From Rhizophagus irregularis (lineage: Eukaryota > Glomeromycota > Glomeromycetes > Glomerales > Glomeraceae), in contig NC_089456.1 in NCBI RefSeq assembly GCF_026210795.1, positions 1,118,501-1,182,500 of the forward strand: a stretch of 64,000 nucleotides of DNA, given 5' to 3'. The notes below the pieces were generated by a model. The model ran no database searches and was not told the DNA's origin. It saw only the letters and a program-made list of their open reading frames with translations. This document shows positions 35,519-47,485 of this stretch, in pieces. The position numbers and the translations under genes are program-made. Positions within the stretch are counted from its first letter, which is position 1; every line of letters starts with the position of its first letter.

Positions 35519-36501
35519 TTACATAAAAGTTGTATAAATAAATCCTACAAGACTAATTAAAATAATTCCAGAAAAATTATAAAATTGATGAGTAAGTTTC
35601 TGACCGTCAGATTTAAAGTTATTAGCAATATTACTAGTCATATTAGGACAACGTGCTTCATAACTTGCTAATTGGTTGTTTTTACCAATAAAAACCTTTT
35701 GTAAATTACGAGCATCAGGGGGATGAGATGATTGATAACTTAAGAGATTCTTATAAGATTGTTTGTTACATTCATCTTCACATGATAAACCATTTATAGT
35801 ATTCGTATTTGAAGTCGATGTATTTTGACTCGATTGTTCAAAACTTTTAACCGAACAATATTCTAAAAAAAAAAAGAAATAATTTGTTAAAAAAAACAGT
35901 ATTTTATATATATGTAAATGATATTATATACTTAAATACTTAATAACTTACGGTTATTTATTTTCAAACAAAAATTATCTCTTGTAGGTATAGCAATATA
36001 ATAATTAATCATAGTTGATATAGCTCTACCTCCGACACTACTAATATTAGTTTCACCAGTTCCAGTTCCATTAACAGAAATATATTCATTCACTTCTACA
36101 TCACAAGCATTAGCGACTTCGGTATAAGCATTTTTAGAATCTGATTCACTACATGCATTATTTGCGGTATCAGCGCAAGCTTGATCAAAAGCTAATGTTA
36201 ATTTTGGTATGTCTGGTGAGTCTAGGTTAATAGTACCATTAGAAGAAGGATCATTTACAGATATATGATAAAAGAGAAAACTAGTAAACAAGCATTTGTC
36301 AGAAGGTTGTTTTTTAGTCTCGAGGAATGATGAATCCAATGGATTATGTTTAAAAAGTGCTTGCTGACATGGTGTACATGTCGAGCCTTGTTGTAAAGCG
36401 AAAGTTAGTTCACAAGTAGCTGCTGCTGGAAGTGTTTGATCCTGAGCATAAGCGAAGAGGATTAATACGTTTAATAATACGAAAAAACTAAAAGATTTCA
36501 T
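35519..36501 (-). CDS. Secreted, probably GPI-anchored Cys-containing protein, two exons
   Basis: Exon 1 36501-35952, intron 35951-35863 (GTAAGT..TTTTAG, 89 nt), exon 2 35862-35519; 297 residues. I start at the ATG at 36501 because a signal peptide follows at once (MKSFSFFVLLNVLILFAYAQ, cleavage likely after AYA); an ATG 11 codons upstream would bury it. The body has about ten cysteines and several N-glycosylation sites (NGT, NIS, NMT). The C-terminus is a short hydrophobic segment (SGIILISLVGFIYTTF) that ends the protein, as in GPI-anchor signals. Expected location: cell surface or wall. I do not recognise the family. The same last 13 residues are encoded at the right edge of the window, so it is duplicated. 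Confidence 0.85.
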
Positions 36502-36534
36502 TGTTCTATTTGTTATATCAGTATTATAGTACAA

Positions 36535-37091
36535 TAAGGATTTTTTATTCAGAATGTAAATGTTTTTTATAAATGTTTTTTGTAAATGGGTTTTTTTTAA
36601 TTCTGACGGACTAAAAAATTCGATCTTTTTATAATATTAACGTAACACGAATTATTATTATTACGATTGTTTAAAAAAAAATGGAATTAATAAAAATAAA
36701 AAAATAAAACAAGGAAAATTAACAAAATGAAAGTAAGACAAGAAAATTATTAAATATAAAAGGTACCTTCTTTCTAATTGTGATCTAGTTTCAGTTTATG
36801 ATAAAGTTTGTCTCAATTTTTTTGTACAAAAGAAGAAAAAGAAAAAAAAACAATAATAAAGTTTCATTTATTAGTATTGTTACATAAAAATGTATGTTAA
36901 GCAATTTTTTACCTATGAAAAAAACTGGGAGGTTTACTTTTTATAATTATAACCAATTACTTAATTTTGAAAATTGAAACGATAATGACGATAATAATAT
37001 TAAAGAAAATTGTTAATATTATATGTTGTACAAAAACCTTTGTTTAAAAATGGATTTGTATCCCACAAACATTGGATTTCGGCTATTAATA
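36535..37091. other. Intergenic region
   Basis: AT-rich upstream region of the GPI-type gene. It should contain that gene's promoter but no clear element was identified. It ends at the TA duplication of the next transposon. Confidence 0.4.
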
Positions 37092-39842
37092 CAGTGCATA
37101 CAACTTAGTCCCGACTACTAAATTAGATAAATTTCAAATTGCTACTCTTCACTTAAAAAGAACAATAAAAGAAAAATAAAACCGCAGAATGATAGAGCAA
37201 GTCAAGCTTAATTAGCCCACGTTTTTAAATTTCCTGTAAGACAATTTTTAACGAAGTAGTAGCGATCCAAAGTCGGGTAATTTTATTATTAAGATGAGAA
37301 TTTTGGCCGCATTACACGTAATTCACGTGATCAAAATTCTTATCGTTGATTGGTTGTTTTTCATTTGAATATCAGGTTACATGACTAAATTGAAAATAAA
37401 ACATCTATCACGAAAAGTAAAAACTGAAAAAAAAACGAAAAACAAGCTTTTAACGTCTAAACAACACAAGTATTTGAGTTTATTTTAAAGTGTGGTTATT
37501 CTAATTTATTTACTAAATGCCAACTGATTGTAAAACTGAATCAGGAACCCGGCGGTGTGAACGGTATTTTTTAACAGCAAATTCTGCTGCCTTTCCTGTT
37601 AAACCCTTTCGATAAACATCCATATAACGAAATGCTTTTCTTGCATACCGGCGAATAGTTGTAAGAGGAACAGAAGCAAGTGCTAATGAAACAGTTCTTT
37701 GCAAACCTGTCCATAAATAATCACAATTTGAGCGACTAAATTTCTTAGCTGCACCCCAAAAATTTTCAATGTAGTTGAGCTCACAATGAAATTTAGGGTA
37801 AAATATAACTTTATGTCCAGCTGCAACAATAACCTCTTCTACCCGTCCCTTTTGCGCTAAAGAAATCTGGTTGCTGACTCATTATTTTTCGTGCTTCTTC
37901 TAATTTCAGCCCCTCATTTGGCCATAATCCCCTCTCCATAAGAACTTGCTTTAATCCTTTTGGCTGTCCGCGCAGGTTAGAAATACAATAGTCCGATGGA
38001 AAGATCATGTCTTGTTGGATATTTTCATCACCAAAATATGTTCTGCGCATCTTTGGCTGTTTTCCACCAGGATTGAGGTTCATATTTTTAGCAATAAGTG
38101 CATCTGGCGAAAAAGTAGCATGACTTGATGCATTATCAAATGCAAATAAGGCCTGGCATCCTGGAAAACGAGCTTCAAATATGGGAATGGCACGTTCAAT
38201 TACTTGACTTATTAAATCATCAGCCTTCCACCATCCATCATTATTTTTTCCCGGATGCATAATTACACAAGCTTCCCTAGGAAAGTCATCCGATACTTGC
38301 ATTTCATCAGGAAGCGCAAGACGACCACAAACATCAGTTAAAAATTCACTAACATGAATTGAACGACCATTACCTTTTTTTCGTAAGGGTTGCTCTCCAT
38401 CAGGAATCCAAAGACTCCGACTTCCATCATAAGCTGAAAAAATACACTCATCATGTGTTACAAGAATAAGTGGCTGTATATTACTGTCCGGCCAGGTAAT
38501 TTCGTCCAAATTATCTCCTGAGAAAATAGGCATCCTATGTTCAAATTTACTCATTTGTTCTAAAAATATTTTTCTGTATACCACCACACCTTCCCTTTCA
38601 TGACCATCAATATATATTCCCTTCTTTACCTTTGCATATGTATATCCAAGTTCTTTCAAATAGTTTCTTGCAGTATTGATATGAATAGTTGGAGATGGTG
38701 CAAATCCAAGTCCTGGTAAAATAATTTCATTCATCTGTATCATTAACATCTGTGGAGAAATATCCCACTTATGTTCCCGAATATATGATTTTACTTGAAG
38801 AAGAATATCTTCATCCCAGAGAAAGCTCCATATTTTAGCATGATGTTCCCGGCGGGAGTAAGGAATTTGACGGCTCATTACATATTCATGTGCCCAAGAA
38901 CGAATGCATCTGGCATGGTATACTCCTTTTCCTGCAGTGTTAGAAACAATCTCACTTGCATTCATTTTTGAATAGTTGCATTTCACAAGTTGAAGATAAA
39001 GACGGATACCATTTAAACGCACCCAAACCTCATTTTTTTTATTTTCTTTTTTAATATCTATTTCCAGATTTTCAAGAGCTGCCTGGATTTTATTATTCCA
39101 GTTGCAATCCTCAATCTCATTATCTGACTGTTTATCATTATTATCATTCGTATCATCACTCACATCATCATCCACATCAGCTATTGTCTTGTCAACTTCG
39201 TCAGTAGATTTCTTGGTATCCCAAAATGTGCACAATGCAAGGGTTCCCTTTGCTGCCTCAAGCAGTTGCTGATTTTTCCTTCTTCTAGTGCGAACAGAGT
39301 TTCCTATATAACGAAGTCTACGTATTTCATGAGAAGCACGTTCTTGATGATATTTTTTTGCTGCTTCTTTAAGTTTTCTTACAATACTTACTGCATTATC
39401 ATTTTCCACTGGTTCATCATTAACGGAAAAATTATCAGTATCATCAACATTATCAGAGTCATCATTGATAGACATATTATCAGAGTCATTATCAGAATTA
39501 TTCTTGCGTGTAGACTTTGCTTCATAAGCCTTTCTTGATCGTTTCTGATGTTTTGTTAGACGTGGCATGTTGGTAAATTGTGTTTATTTTTAATAACAAT
39601 CCAAGTTCTTAATAATAAAGCAAAAAATTCATGTGGGAAAAAAAGAAACATAACATAATTGCGAGACTTTTTCATTGTTCGTATATGATGTAATTATTTA
39701 TACCGTAGTTCGTATTCATTAAATCACGTGTATATATACGGACTAATAAAATTGCAAGTTATAAGTGTCACGTGATAACACATCAAAATCTAAAATTTGG
39801 CCGCTTAAAAATTTATTTGTTGGGACTAAGTTGTATGCACTG
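37092..39842 (-). mobile_element. DDE DNA transposon with TA target duplication (IS630-Tc1-mariner-like)
   Basis: The ends are inverted repeats: CAGTGCATACAACTTAGTCC starts at 37092 and its reverse complement ends at 39842, followed by one more matching base inside. Both are bounded by TA (37090-37091 and 39843-39844). The element is 2.75 kb and encodes one transposase on the minus strand. Near both ends, CACGTGAT and TTGGCCGC motifs recur (37300-37335 and 39768-39805), likely subterminal sites. Confidence 0.92.
37513..39568 (-). pseudogene. DDE transposase of the DDE_3-like fungal family, one frameshift
   Basis: 585 residues are open from an ATG at 39568, then the frame ends at 37811. The family's C-terminal part (LAQKGRVEEV.. 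HCELNYIENFWGAAKKF.. and on to 37513) continues in another frame, and one extra T in the run near 37868 explains the break. Features: acidic N-terminus (about 20-60, 120-155), a likely DNA-binding middle, D373 (THDECIF), D478 (FAFDNASSH), and the third catalytic Glu in YIENFW after the frameshift. Transposase for the surrounding element. With one lesion and well-kept TIRs the copy looks recent; a sequencing or assembly error in the T run is possible. Confidence 0.88.
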
Positions 39843-40476
39843 TAGAGTAATTTTGTGTTTCATTACATATGATCAACCAATAGAAAGAATAAGGGGTATA
39901 AACTTAAGCCTAATAAAGGATAATTGTTAATATATTTAGTAATATATTCATAGACTAATAGAGAATCATAGACTAATAGAGATTGAATTAATATACTTTT
40001 TTTTCAAATTGAAACTTTTGTATTAATTAGCTTAAATTAAGGTTACATAAAAATTGACAGAATTCAAAGAATTCAAAGAAGAAACCAGAAGAGGCTAAGT
40101 CTGAAAAGCCAAAAAAGCATAAAAAAGACAAGTCCCGTAAAGCATCATGATCAAAGGTCTTAGTGGAAATTATAGATGTTTTACGTAAATTAATCTAATT
40201 TAGTTAATTTAGCAACCAGTGGAAATTTCATTTCTCTTGTAATTATTAATAAATAATGATTTTTTATAATTTATATAACATAATTTTTTTTAAGTTGTAT
40301 ATTATAAAAACTTTATATATTTTTGTTCTTTGGGTCTATTTTACTTATTTAAATACCTTTTTTATTAATCAATACTTATATAAAAAATTTAAATTAAGCT
40401 AACTTTTATAATTTCAACCTCCATATACAACTCATTAGTAAAGATAAGTATTATTTTTAAGATTATAACTAATTTT
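39843..40476. other. Intergenic region
   Basis: AT-rich. A short open stretch around 40070-40150 (Lys-rich, KKPEEAKSEKPKKHKKDKSRKAS-like) ends at a stop and could be the tail of a lost gene. Nothing else is supported. Confidence 0.35.
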
Positions 40477-43357
40477 CACCCGGGGTGATTTAGCAATTTT
40501 TTACCTAGGGTGATTTAACCTGATAATTTTATATATTTTTATATAATTTACCCGGTGATATCACACCTCATTTAAATTTTATTGGCTAATTAGAACAAAC
40601 CCGTCACGCTACGCCGGGGATAAAAGTTGCCCATTAAGTCAAGAAAAGTAACAATGATATGATATATTTTAGAATAGGCTTAGTATTTTAATAATAATAT
40701 TTACAGTATGATAAGGTTAGAAGAAAATAATCTAATAAATTTATATAATTTACATATTTAACTCTATTTCATGGTTTCATTTCTTACTTATTTTTTTTAT
40801 TTTTTTTTATTTTGTTTCTGTTTCATATTTCGGTTTTCACTAATTTATTTCATTTTTTTTTTAATTATTGTAGTTCTTTCGGTTAATTAATAAGGGTATG
40901 TTTTTTTATTTTATTTATTTATTTTATTTATTTTGTTTTTATCTTATATTTCACTACTTACTAACTTCTTTTTTTACTTTATGGTTTGTTTTTTACTTGG
41001 TTTCCTCATGATCATTTTTTATTTTTTTGTCTCTCATCATTTTTCACCTCTCATTATTTGTCTTCCATTATTTTCTATTACATCTTTTCATTTTCTATTA
41101 TTTCATTTTCTCTCCTATTTACTTCCCATCATTTCTTTTGTCTCTCATCACTTCTTTTCATTCCCATCATTTCTTTTTGTCTCCATCACTCCTTTTTATC
41201 TTCCACATTACTCCTCTTCGTCTCCTATCACTCCTTTTCATCTCCCATCACTTCTTTTTGTCTTCCCACTTCTTTTCGTCTCCCATTATTCCTTTCCATC
41301 TCCCGTCACTTCTTTTCGTCTCCATTACTCCTTTTCGTCTCTTCATCCCATCACTCCTTTTTATCTCCCATCACTCCTCTTTGTCTCCCATCACTTTTTT
41401 TGTCTCCCATCACTCCATCTTCCTATCACTTCTTTTCGTCTCCATCACTCCTTTTGTCTCCCATCACTCCTCTTCGTCACCCATCACTCCTTTTCACTTC
41501 TCTTCGTCTACAATCACTCCTTTTAGTCTCCCATCACTCCTCTTCATCTTCCCATCACTCCTTTTCGTCACCCATCACTCCTCTTCATCTTCCCATTACT
41601 CCTCTTCGTCTCCCATCACTCTTTTTCATCATCCATCATGTCCTATTTTTTCCTTTTTGTTTCCTATCACTTCTCATTACTCTTTTTTACTCCCTTTCTT
41701 CTTCTATTACTTTCTATTACTCCATTGTTATTTCATTTTTTTTATTAGCATCTTTCTCCTTAATCATTGTCATTTACTTATCTTTTTTATTTATTGTTAT
41801 TGTTTTTTTTATTTGTATCACTTTATTAAAAATAAATACAGTGATTTTTTTCTTTAAAATCGAAAATGTGGGACTTAAATTTTAAAAATTTCATTTAATA
41901 AGATTATTTTGAACAAATATGTTTGCAAAAAAATTTTTAAAAAATATCTTTGCAATAAAATTTTAAGTTTAACCGATCAAAAATTAGCTAAGTTAAAAAA
42001 ATCTATACGTTTGCCGATCAAATAAATGGCCTTAACTTTTAAGTTTAAATCAGGCACTGAATCATGCTACACAATTCAAGATTATTTATACAGACTTAAT
42101 CTAAACGTTAGAAGATCAACATGTATTTTTTTATTATATTATATATATAGATATAGATATAGATATAGATATAGATATAGATTAATGTGCTGATCATTTC
42201 TTATGTTTGTTTTTTTTTTAAACGTATTCGAATAATCTTTTTTTTCTTTAAGTCTTTCGCTCTTTTGCATGGCACTCAAGGTACGTTTTCTTTCTTTTTT
42301 TTTTATTTGCTTCTTGCATTTTGTTTTCTACTAACTTTATTTCATTTTTTTAGGTCCTTTAGCTCTTTCAGCTTTGCAATTAAGGTATATATGTCCAGCA
42401 CTAAGCCGTTTCTTATTTTTTATTTCATTCTTATATTTCGTTTCTTACATTTTGTATTTCACTCTTTTTAGATCTTTCAGTTCTTCTCTGCAACTACTAA
42501 GGTATGTTTTTATTTTTTTATTTCCGTTTATTTATTACATGTAATTTCTGTTTCCTACTAACTTTATTTCTTCTTTTATTTTATGGGTTTGGTTTTTACT
42601 TTGTATCTCATTTTCGTTCCTTCTCCATTTTTTGTTCTTTTTTGTCTTTTCATTTTTTTGCTTTTTTATTCTTCCCTTCCTTTGTTTTTTTTGTTGTTTT
42701 TTATTTTCTCTGCGTTCCTTTCATTTTTTTTTGTTCCACTTCGTCTCTTTCATTTCTTTATACTACCCTTCATTCCTTTTGTTTTATTCCATTCCCGCTT
42801 CATCTTTTTTATTCCTTTACAAATTACACTACCTTTATTCTTTTTATTCCCCCTTTGCTCCATTTCATCTTTCCTTCATTTTTTTCATTTTTTTTCATTC
42901 CCACTTGATTTTTTTCGCCCTTTCATTTTTTTCACTCCCCTTTGCTCCATTTCGTTCCTCCTTCAATCCCCTTCGTTTCTTTCATTTCCATTCACCTTCA
43001 TTTTTTTTCCTTTTTTTATTCACATATTCTCTTTTCTTTATCATTGTGACTCATTTTTTTTGTTATTTCTATCAAAAATCTAGTATTTTGAATAGTATGA
43101 GTTTGTTTTTTCAATCAATGATTTATGTAATCTATTAAAAATTAATAAATTGCTATAAACTTTTAGTGCGAAAATATTTTAAGCATTGTTTATTATATAT
43201 TTAAAAATTTAGCCAATCAAAAAATTTCAAAAAATTTGCAGAGGATTTATATGCAAATTACGAAGTGAGAAATATTAAAATTTACACCAATCAAATTTAA
43301 TAAATTTAATAAATTAATTGTAAGTAAAATCACCTAGGTGAAATCACTCTAGGTGAT
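40477..43357 (+). mobile_element. Pyrimidine-rich repeat element C with inverted terminal motifs
   Basis: Left end: CACCCGGGGTGATTTAG then ACCTAGGGTGATTTAACC (40477-40520). Right end (43331-43357) carries the inverted partners CACCTAGGTGAAATCAC and TCTAGGTGAT. The interior is almost wholly pyrimidine on the plus strand. It includes a minisatellite (about 41140-41640) of roughly 21-25 bp units like CTCCCATCACTCCTTTTCGTC, an ATAGAT microsatellite (42149-42183), and micro-exon-like units (separate entry). The long overlapping Phe/Ser/Leu ORFs in all three plus frames are composition artefacts. The architecture echoes the mirror arrangement (pyrimidine tract plus micro-exons) in elements A and B. 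Confidence 0.55.
40874..42501 (+). other. Micro-exon-like units with complete splice signals (plus strand)
   Basis: Candidate exons: 40874-40895 (after TTGTAG, before GTATGT), 42253-42280 (after TTTAAG, before GTACGT), 42354-42384 (after TTTTAG, before GTATAT), 42472-42501 (after TTTTAG, before GTATGT). The last three share CTTTCxGxTCTTT..GCAA..(T)AAG. The 73-nt interval 42281-42353 has TACTAAC at 42329-42335, 18 nt before the AG, so it is a textbook fungal intron; the 87-nt interval 42385-42471 is less perfect. TACTAAC also occurs at 40959 and 42556, but no nearby acceptor follows. Confidence 0.5.
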
Positions 43358-43531
43358 CTTCATCCAGAGAGAAAGTTAGCAACAGTCAATTCAAAATTTA
43401 TGATTTTTGCAAAAATTAACCAATATTAAACTTATAAAGTTTACATAAATAATTACCAATTTTTTTGTGTAAATACAATTTTAATTGCAAATTACATATT
43501 ATAGTAAAATAATATTTTATATATTTATGAT

Positions 43532-43918
43532 ATTTATTAAATTTTATGATTAGACTAATTTTAAAAAGTTGTTAATAGTAAAAGTATTTCAATAATCATC
43601 CAATTTTAATAAAATTTAATATATGATTACTTTTAAAGGTTATAAAACAGTATATAAAATTTTAGTATATATTATTATATAAAATATTTCAAAATATTAA
43701 TCAGTATTTTACATATTAACTAAATGATCTGCATTTTTGTGTAACAGTAAATTTATTCAACGATTCTATAAATAACATATCCTCAAATTTTACATACTAT
43801 TTTATAACCTTTTGAAATGATTGTACATTAAATTTTATTAAAATTGGATGATTATTGAAATACTTTTACTATCAACAACTTTTTAAAATTAGTCAAATTA
43901 TAAAATTTAATAAACAAC
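43532..43918. mobile_element. Foldback element with arms of about 130 bp
   Basis: TTATTAAATTTTAT..GACTAATTTTAAAAAGTT and the following AGTAAAAGTATTTCAATAAT.. at 43535-43665 recur as the reverse complement at 43785-43917, with few differences. The spacer is about 120 bp. No ORF. A typical MITE-like foldback. Confidence 0.8.
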
Positions 43919-44049
43919 GTAATTATTCATATTGTTACCACATATGGATAGTATTGAACATAAGGATAAAGCCCAAAAGTGATGCCGCTCCTACAACAAT
44001 TCAAAATGATTTTGCAGTAATGGATATTGATTATAGAAGACCTGTTTGA

Positions 44050-45130
44050 ATTTGCCATAATTCAGATTTATTTCCAAATCTGATCGCACATATAGAATTT
44101 TTTCATTTTTCCCATAATTGACATCCGATTCTCCTTGTTAATCTGATGCTTGGAATTGTGTATCCACTACCAGAAGGCTTGCAGAATATAAAAAGTACAC
44201 AAAAGGCAAATTCCTTGTGGCCAATAGAGCTCTAATGTGTTTCATTCAGCATTAAATCATCAGTGAAAAAGATCACTGGTCCTATTTGCGCTCTACATCC
44301 ATAAAAAGCACATGGAGGAAGAATGGTCTTTACAAATTCAACTGATAAATTTTGTTTATTAGAAACTTACAATTGCAAATAAGTATAATTATTACTACCA
44401 ACTTATTGCCTTTTTTAAAGTGATTTCAAGCTCATCTAATGTAATGAATGAACAGCTCAAGGAAAAGCGTACCAGTGGTACAACTTGTGTACAATAGTGT
44501 TATTAAGGTATTTAGAGGCTCAAACAATGTGGATGCATCCATGTAACAAATTTTACTGGCCTGTAGAACAGTTTCATGTATGCAGTACATCAGACCAGTT
44601 ACAATACATAGGATGAAAGATTTTCTGACTTCCGCATCAAACTCTTGTAATACTGCTTTACCATTACCTGATATGTTGTAATTTTCAACTACTTCTCCTA
44701 AATATTTGAACATTTTTTTTCCATTGGGACTACCAAGTGTATTTTTGCAGTACTCTTGAAAAAGTCTAACAACATAACCATAATCCAGGTTGTTGCTTCA
44801 ATCTGCAAGCAGTTCCACTAGTTCTTAATTATTTTCTGTATTTTCTGCAAATAGATGGAGCTCATATTCATATAAATATTTCGCTGAAGCTGGAGAATAC
44901 CCATCCTTAAATAATTCTAAAATCTTTTCACACATTTCACCATTAATATGTCAAAAACTAAGAGACTGAATTTATCACATGATTATGCGTGAATCAGATA
45001 TTAATTTTGAATGGATAGTTAGTTTCAAGTCTTCATCTCTCTAAACAAAGATGAATTTCTGCAGTGCAATCTGTGTTTTGTACTCGAGACGATTGTGGAA
45101 GTTTTGTCTCACAGTTACCTTGCTTTTTCT
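44050..45130 (-). pseudogene. Mutator-like (MULE) transposase remnant
   Basis: Read on the minus strand from about 44950 down, the text is ILELFKDGYSPASAKYLYEY, ELVELLAD(stop)SNN, GYVVRLFQEYCKNTLGSPNG, then an open 93-aa stretch (44432-44713) with SKICYMDASTLFEPLNT, then after a frameshift LDELEITLKKA, then CAFYGCRAQIGPVIFFTDD and LCTFYILQAFW. This order matches Glomeromycotina MULE transposases as I recall them (first Asp in the YMDAS segment, second in FFTDD). At least two nonsense codons and one frameshift make it non-functional. Element A begins 20 bp beyond its upstream end. Confidence 0.7.
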
Positions 45131-45675
45131 TTACCTTTTTGCTATGGATCATCAGTAAGATTTTGGGTGGTGTATACTAGTGTTAATTAATGCCAATTGA
45201 CACTAGTGTTGTTTAATGCCTTAAAAACGTAGAAAAACTAACCCTATAATAACCGACACTATCAAAATATGCGTAAAAAAATGGCAAATTAATGTTAACC
45301 AACGCGTATCATATGTTAGTTTATTTATATTGTACAATAAACATATAGTATTAAAAAATACATTTATTTACATGTATATTTTAGTTGAAAAATGCATTTA
45401 AAAGTGTATTTATTTAGCATTATTTATATTAAATTATCTAATTATTTAACTAATGTAAATATCTAATGTAAATCTATATATAATAAAATAAAAAAATTAA
45501 GTTTTCGGAAGTACCAATATCCAGGTACCCGATTTAAAGCCCTTTTGCTGGATAATCGTTTTCACTGATTTTTGTAGATTGTTGGAATAAATCGCACTAA
45601 TCAAAGAAGTCTAATATCACAATTCATCATCTCTGATATTTAATATTTTGCTTCGGAATCATAAAAATTCTATTT

Positions 45676-47215
45676 GAAACCCTACAAAAAAAAAGAAAAA
45701 AAACATTAATAATAATAATAATAAAATAAAATAAGTTTCGTTTCAAAATTCGAAACTTACCATCCAATTGAAGGTGGAACTAATTAAAAAAAAATAATAA
45801 AATAATTCATTTCGCAACTGAATGTTGCGAAACTTATAGTTCAAGAATTCCCAACGCATTCCGGATTCGAAACCTACAAAAGAAAATAAAATAGAAACGT
45901 TAGCTAACGTTTCTAATTAAAATGAAAAAGTGATTATTTCACAATGGGACGTTGTGAAACTCACATTATAAGCGTTTCCAGCATATTCCCGATCTGAAAC
46001 CTACAAAAAAAAACAAGAGATACATTAGTTCACCATTTCTAATTAATGAGACGTTTCAAAAACTGGCCTGGGATTCTGATGTATCGATCGTTGCCAGAAT
46101 TCCCGTACTTTACCAGTATCACCGACAGCGCTAAAGCTTCTTTGCTTAACTATTATCAATCGATCTCATGTAACAATACTATACAAATCGCTTCTTTGCG
46201 TTTTTACAATTCCCCTTCATGCAATTGATGTATTATTGAACACACTCATTGATTGATCGATCCAATTATTTTGCCGGTTTCCAACAATTTCTAGGATCCT
46301 GGTTTCAAAATTGGAATTTGGAACGGATTCTATTGTATACCTAAATAAAAGAAAAAGAAAAAGGAAATGTTAATAAATATTTCCTAATTTATAAAAAAAA
46401 ACAAAAAAACAACGGAAGTTTCATAACGAAATGTACGAAACTTACCATTACAGGACCCGTATCCAATACCGGATATTCTTGAACCTACAAAAAATAAAGG
46501 AGACGTTCAGTTAGAACGTTTCCTAATAAAAAATTTTTTAAAAAAAGTTTTGAGATGAACAGCTCGAAACTTACCATTCCGTTTCCTCCAAAATCGAATA
46601 TGTCGAAAGTACTACAAAAAAAAAAATTATGGAAACATTAGTAACGTTTCCTAATAGAAATGAAAAAAAAAAATAATTTAAAAAAGTTTCGAAGCGAATG
46701 CTTCGAAACTTACCGTTTCCAAATTCCAAGTCAAGCGCGTCAAAGGTCCTACAAAAGAAAAATATAGGAAACGTTAGTAATGTTTCCTAAAAAGAAATTA
46801 AAAAATAAATTTCTTTAAAGATGTTTCGAGGTGAACGCCTCGAAACTTACCCTTTCTTTTCCACAGTCAAATACGCTAAAAGTCCTAAAAAAAGAAGTAT
46901 AGGAAGCGTTAAAAACGGTTCCTAAAAAATAAAAAAAAAAATATTAAAAGTTTCGAAGCGAACGCTTCGAAACTTACCATTTCGTTTTCCCAAAATCGAA
47001 TATGCCGAAGGTTCTACAAAAATATTATAGGAAACATTAGTAACGTTTCCTAATAGAAATTAAAAAAAAAAAAATTTAAAAAAAGTTTCGAGGCGAACGC
47101 CTCGAAACTTACCATTTAGCCCGAAGTAAAACCAAAGGAACGTTCCCTCATAAAATTAAGAAAAAAATAACTTTAAAAAAAAAGTTTCGAAGCAAAAGCT
47201 TCGAAACTTACCATT
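45676..47215 (-). repeat. Array A: tandem micro-exon/intron units
   Basis: Minus strand. About ten units of 93-139 bp. Each runs: T tract, TAG, exon of 34-39 nt, GTAAGT in the stem of a hairpin (AAGTTTCGAAGCG/CGCTTCGAAACTT), A/T spacer, a second hairpin (GGAAACGTTACTAATGTTTC type) that contains the branch-point-like CTAAY, and the next T tract. Example exons on the plus scale: 46575-46611, 46714-46748, 46851-46884, 46978-47013; the intervals between them are 102, 102 and 93 nt. Exons resemble each other (GACCTTTGACGCGCTTGACT, AACCTTCGGCATATTCGATT and so on). The unit near 45860 has lost its GT (ATAAGT), and the stretch 46040-46400 is longer and irregular. Confidence 0.85.
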
Positions 47216-47485
47216 TTGGAAATGGGAGAACGAAAAGGGGAAGGGGAAAAAGGGATAATGAAAGAGGAGAAGGGGAGAACGAAAACGAAAAGGGGAAGGG
47301 GATAACGAAAGAGAAGGAGAAGGGAGAACGAAAAGGGGAAGGGGAGAACGAAAAGGAAAAGGCGAAAAAAAAAAATTAAGCTTTGCTAAAAAAAGCTTAA
47401 TTTTTTTTTTTTCGCTATACCGCAGCACCACAGCAGGCGCAGCGGTAATTACTAATTTAAATCACGTGATACACGTGATACGTAA
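47216..47485 (-). promoter_or_regulatory. Leader module of element A
   Basis: In minus-strand order: CACGTG boxes (TATCACGTGTATCACGTGAT, about 47460-47481), a GC-richer GCTGCGCC..CTGCTG..CTGCGG block, an inverted repeat around AAGCTT (AATTAAGCTTT / AAAGCTTAATT, 47368-47405), then about 140 nt of CCCTTTTCGTTCTCC-type pyrimidine repeats leading into the first GTAAGT at 47211. The same order occurs in element B. The open frame through it has no ATG in this copy. It is a plausible promoter and first exon; transcription is not shown. Confidence 0.5.

Noticed and set aside
40933-43138. Long overlapping ORFs up to 299 aa in all three plus-strand frames
   Set aside because: The DNA is a pyrimidine-rich repeat that lacks stop codons by composition. 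The proteins are Phe/Ser/Leu/His low-complexity in every frame.
46046-46228. 60-aa plus-strand ORF inside array A
   Set aside because: It lies opposite the direction of the splice units and has no family features.
47156-47431. 91-aa ORF on the minus strand in element A
   Set aside because: No ATG start and low-complexity Phe/Ser/Pro content. It also reads across the first GTAAGT donor of the array.
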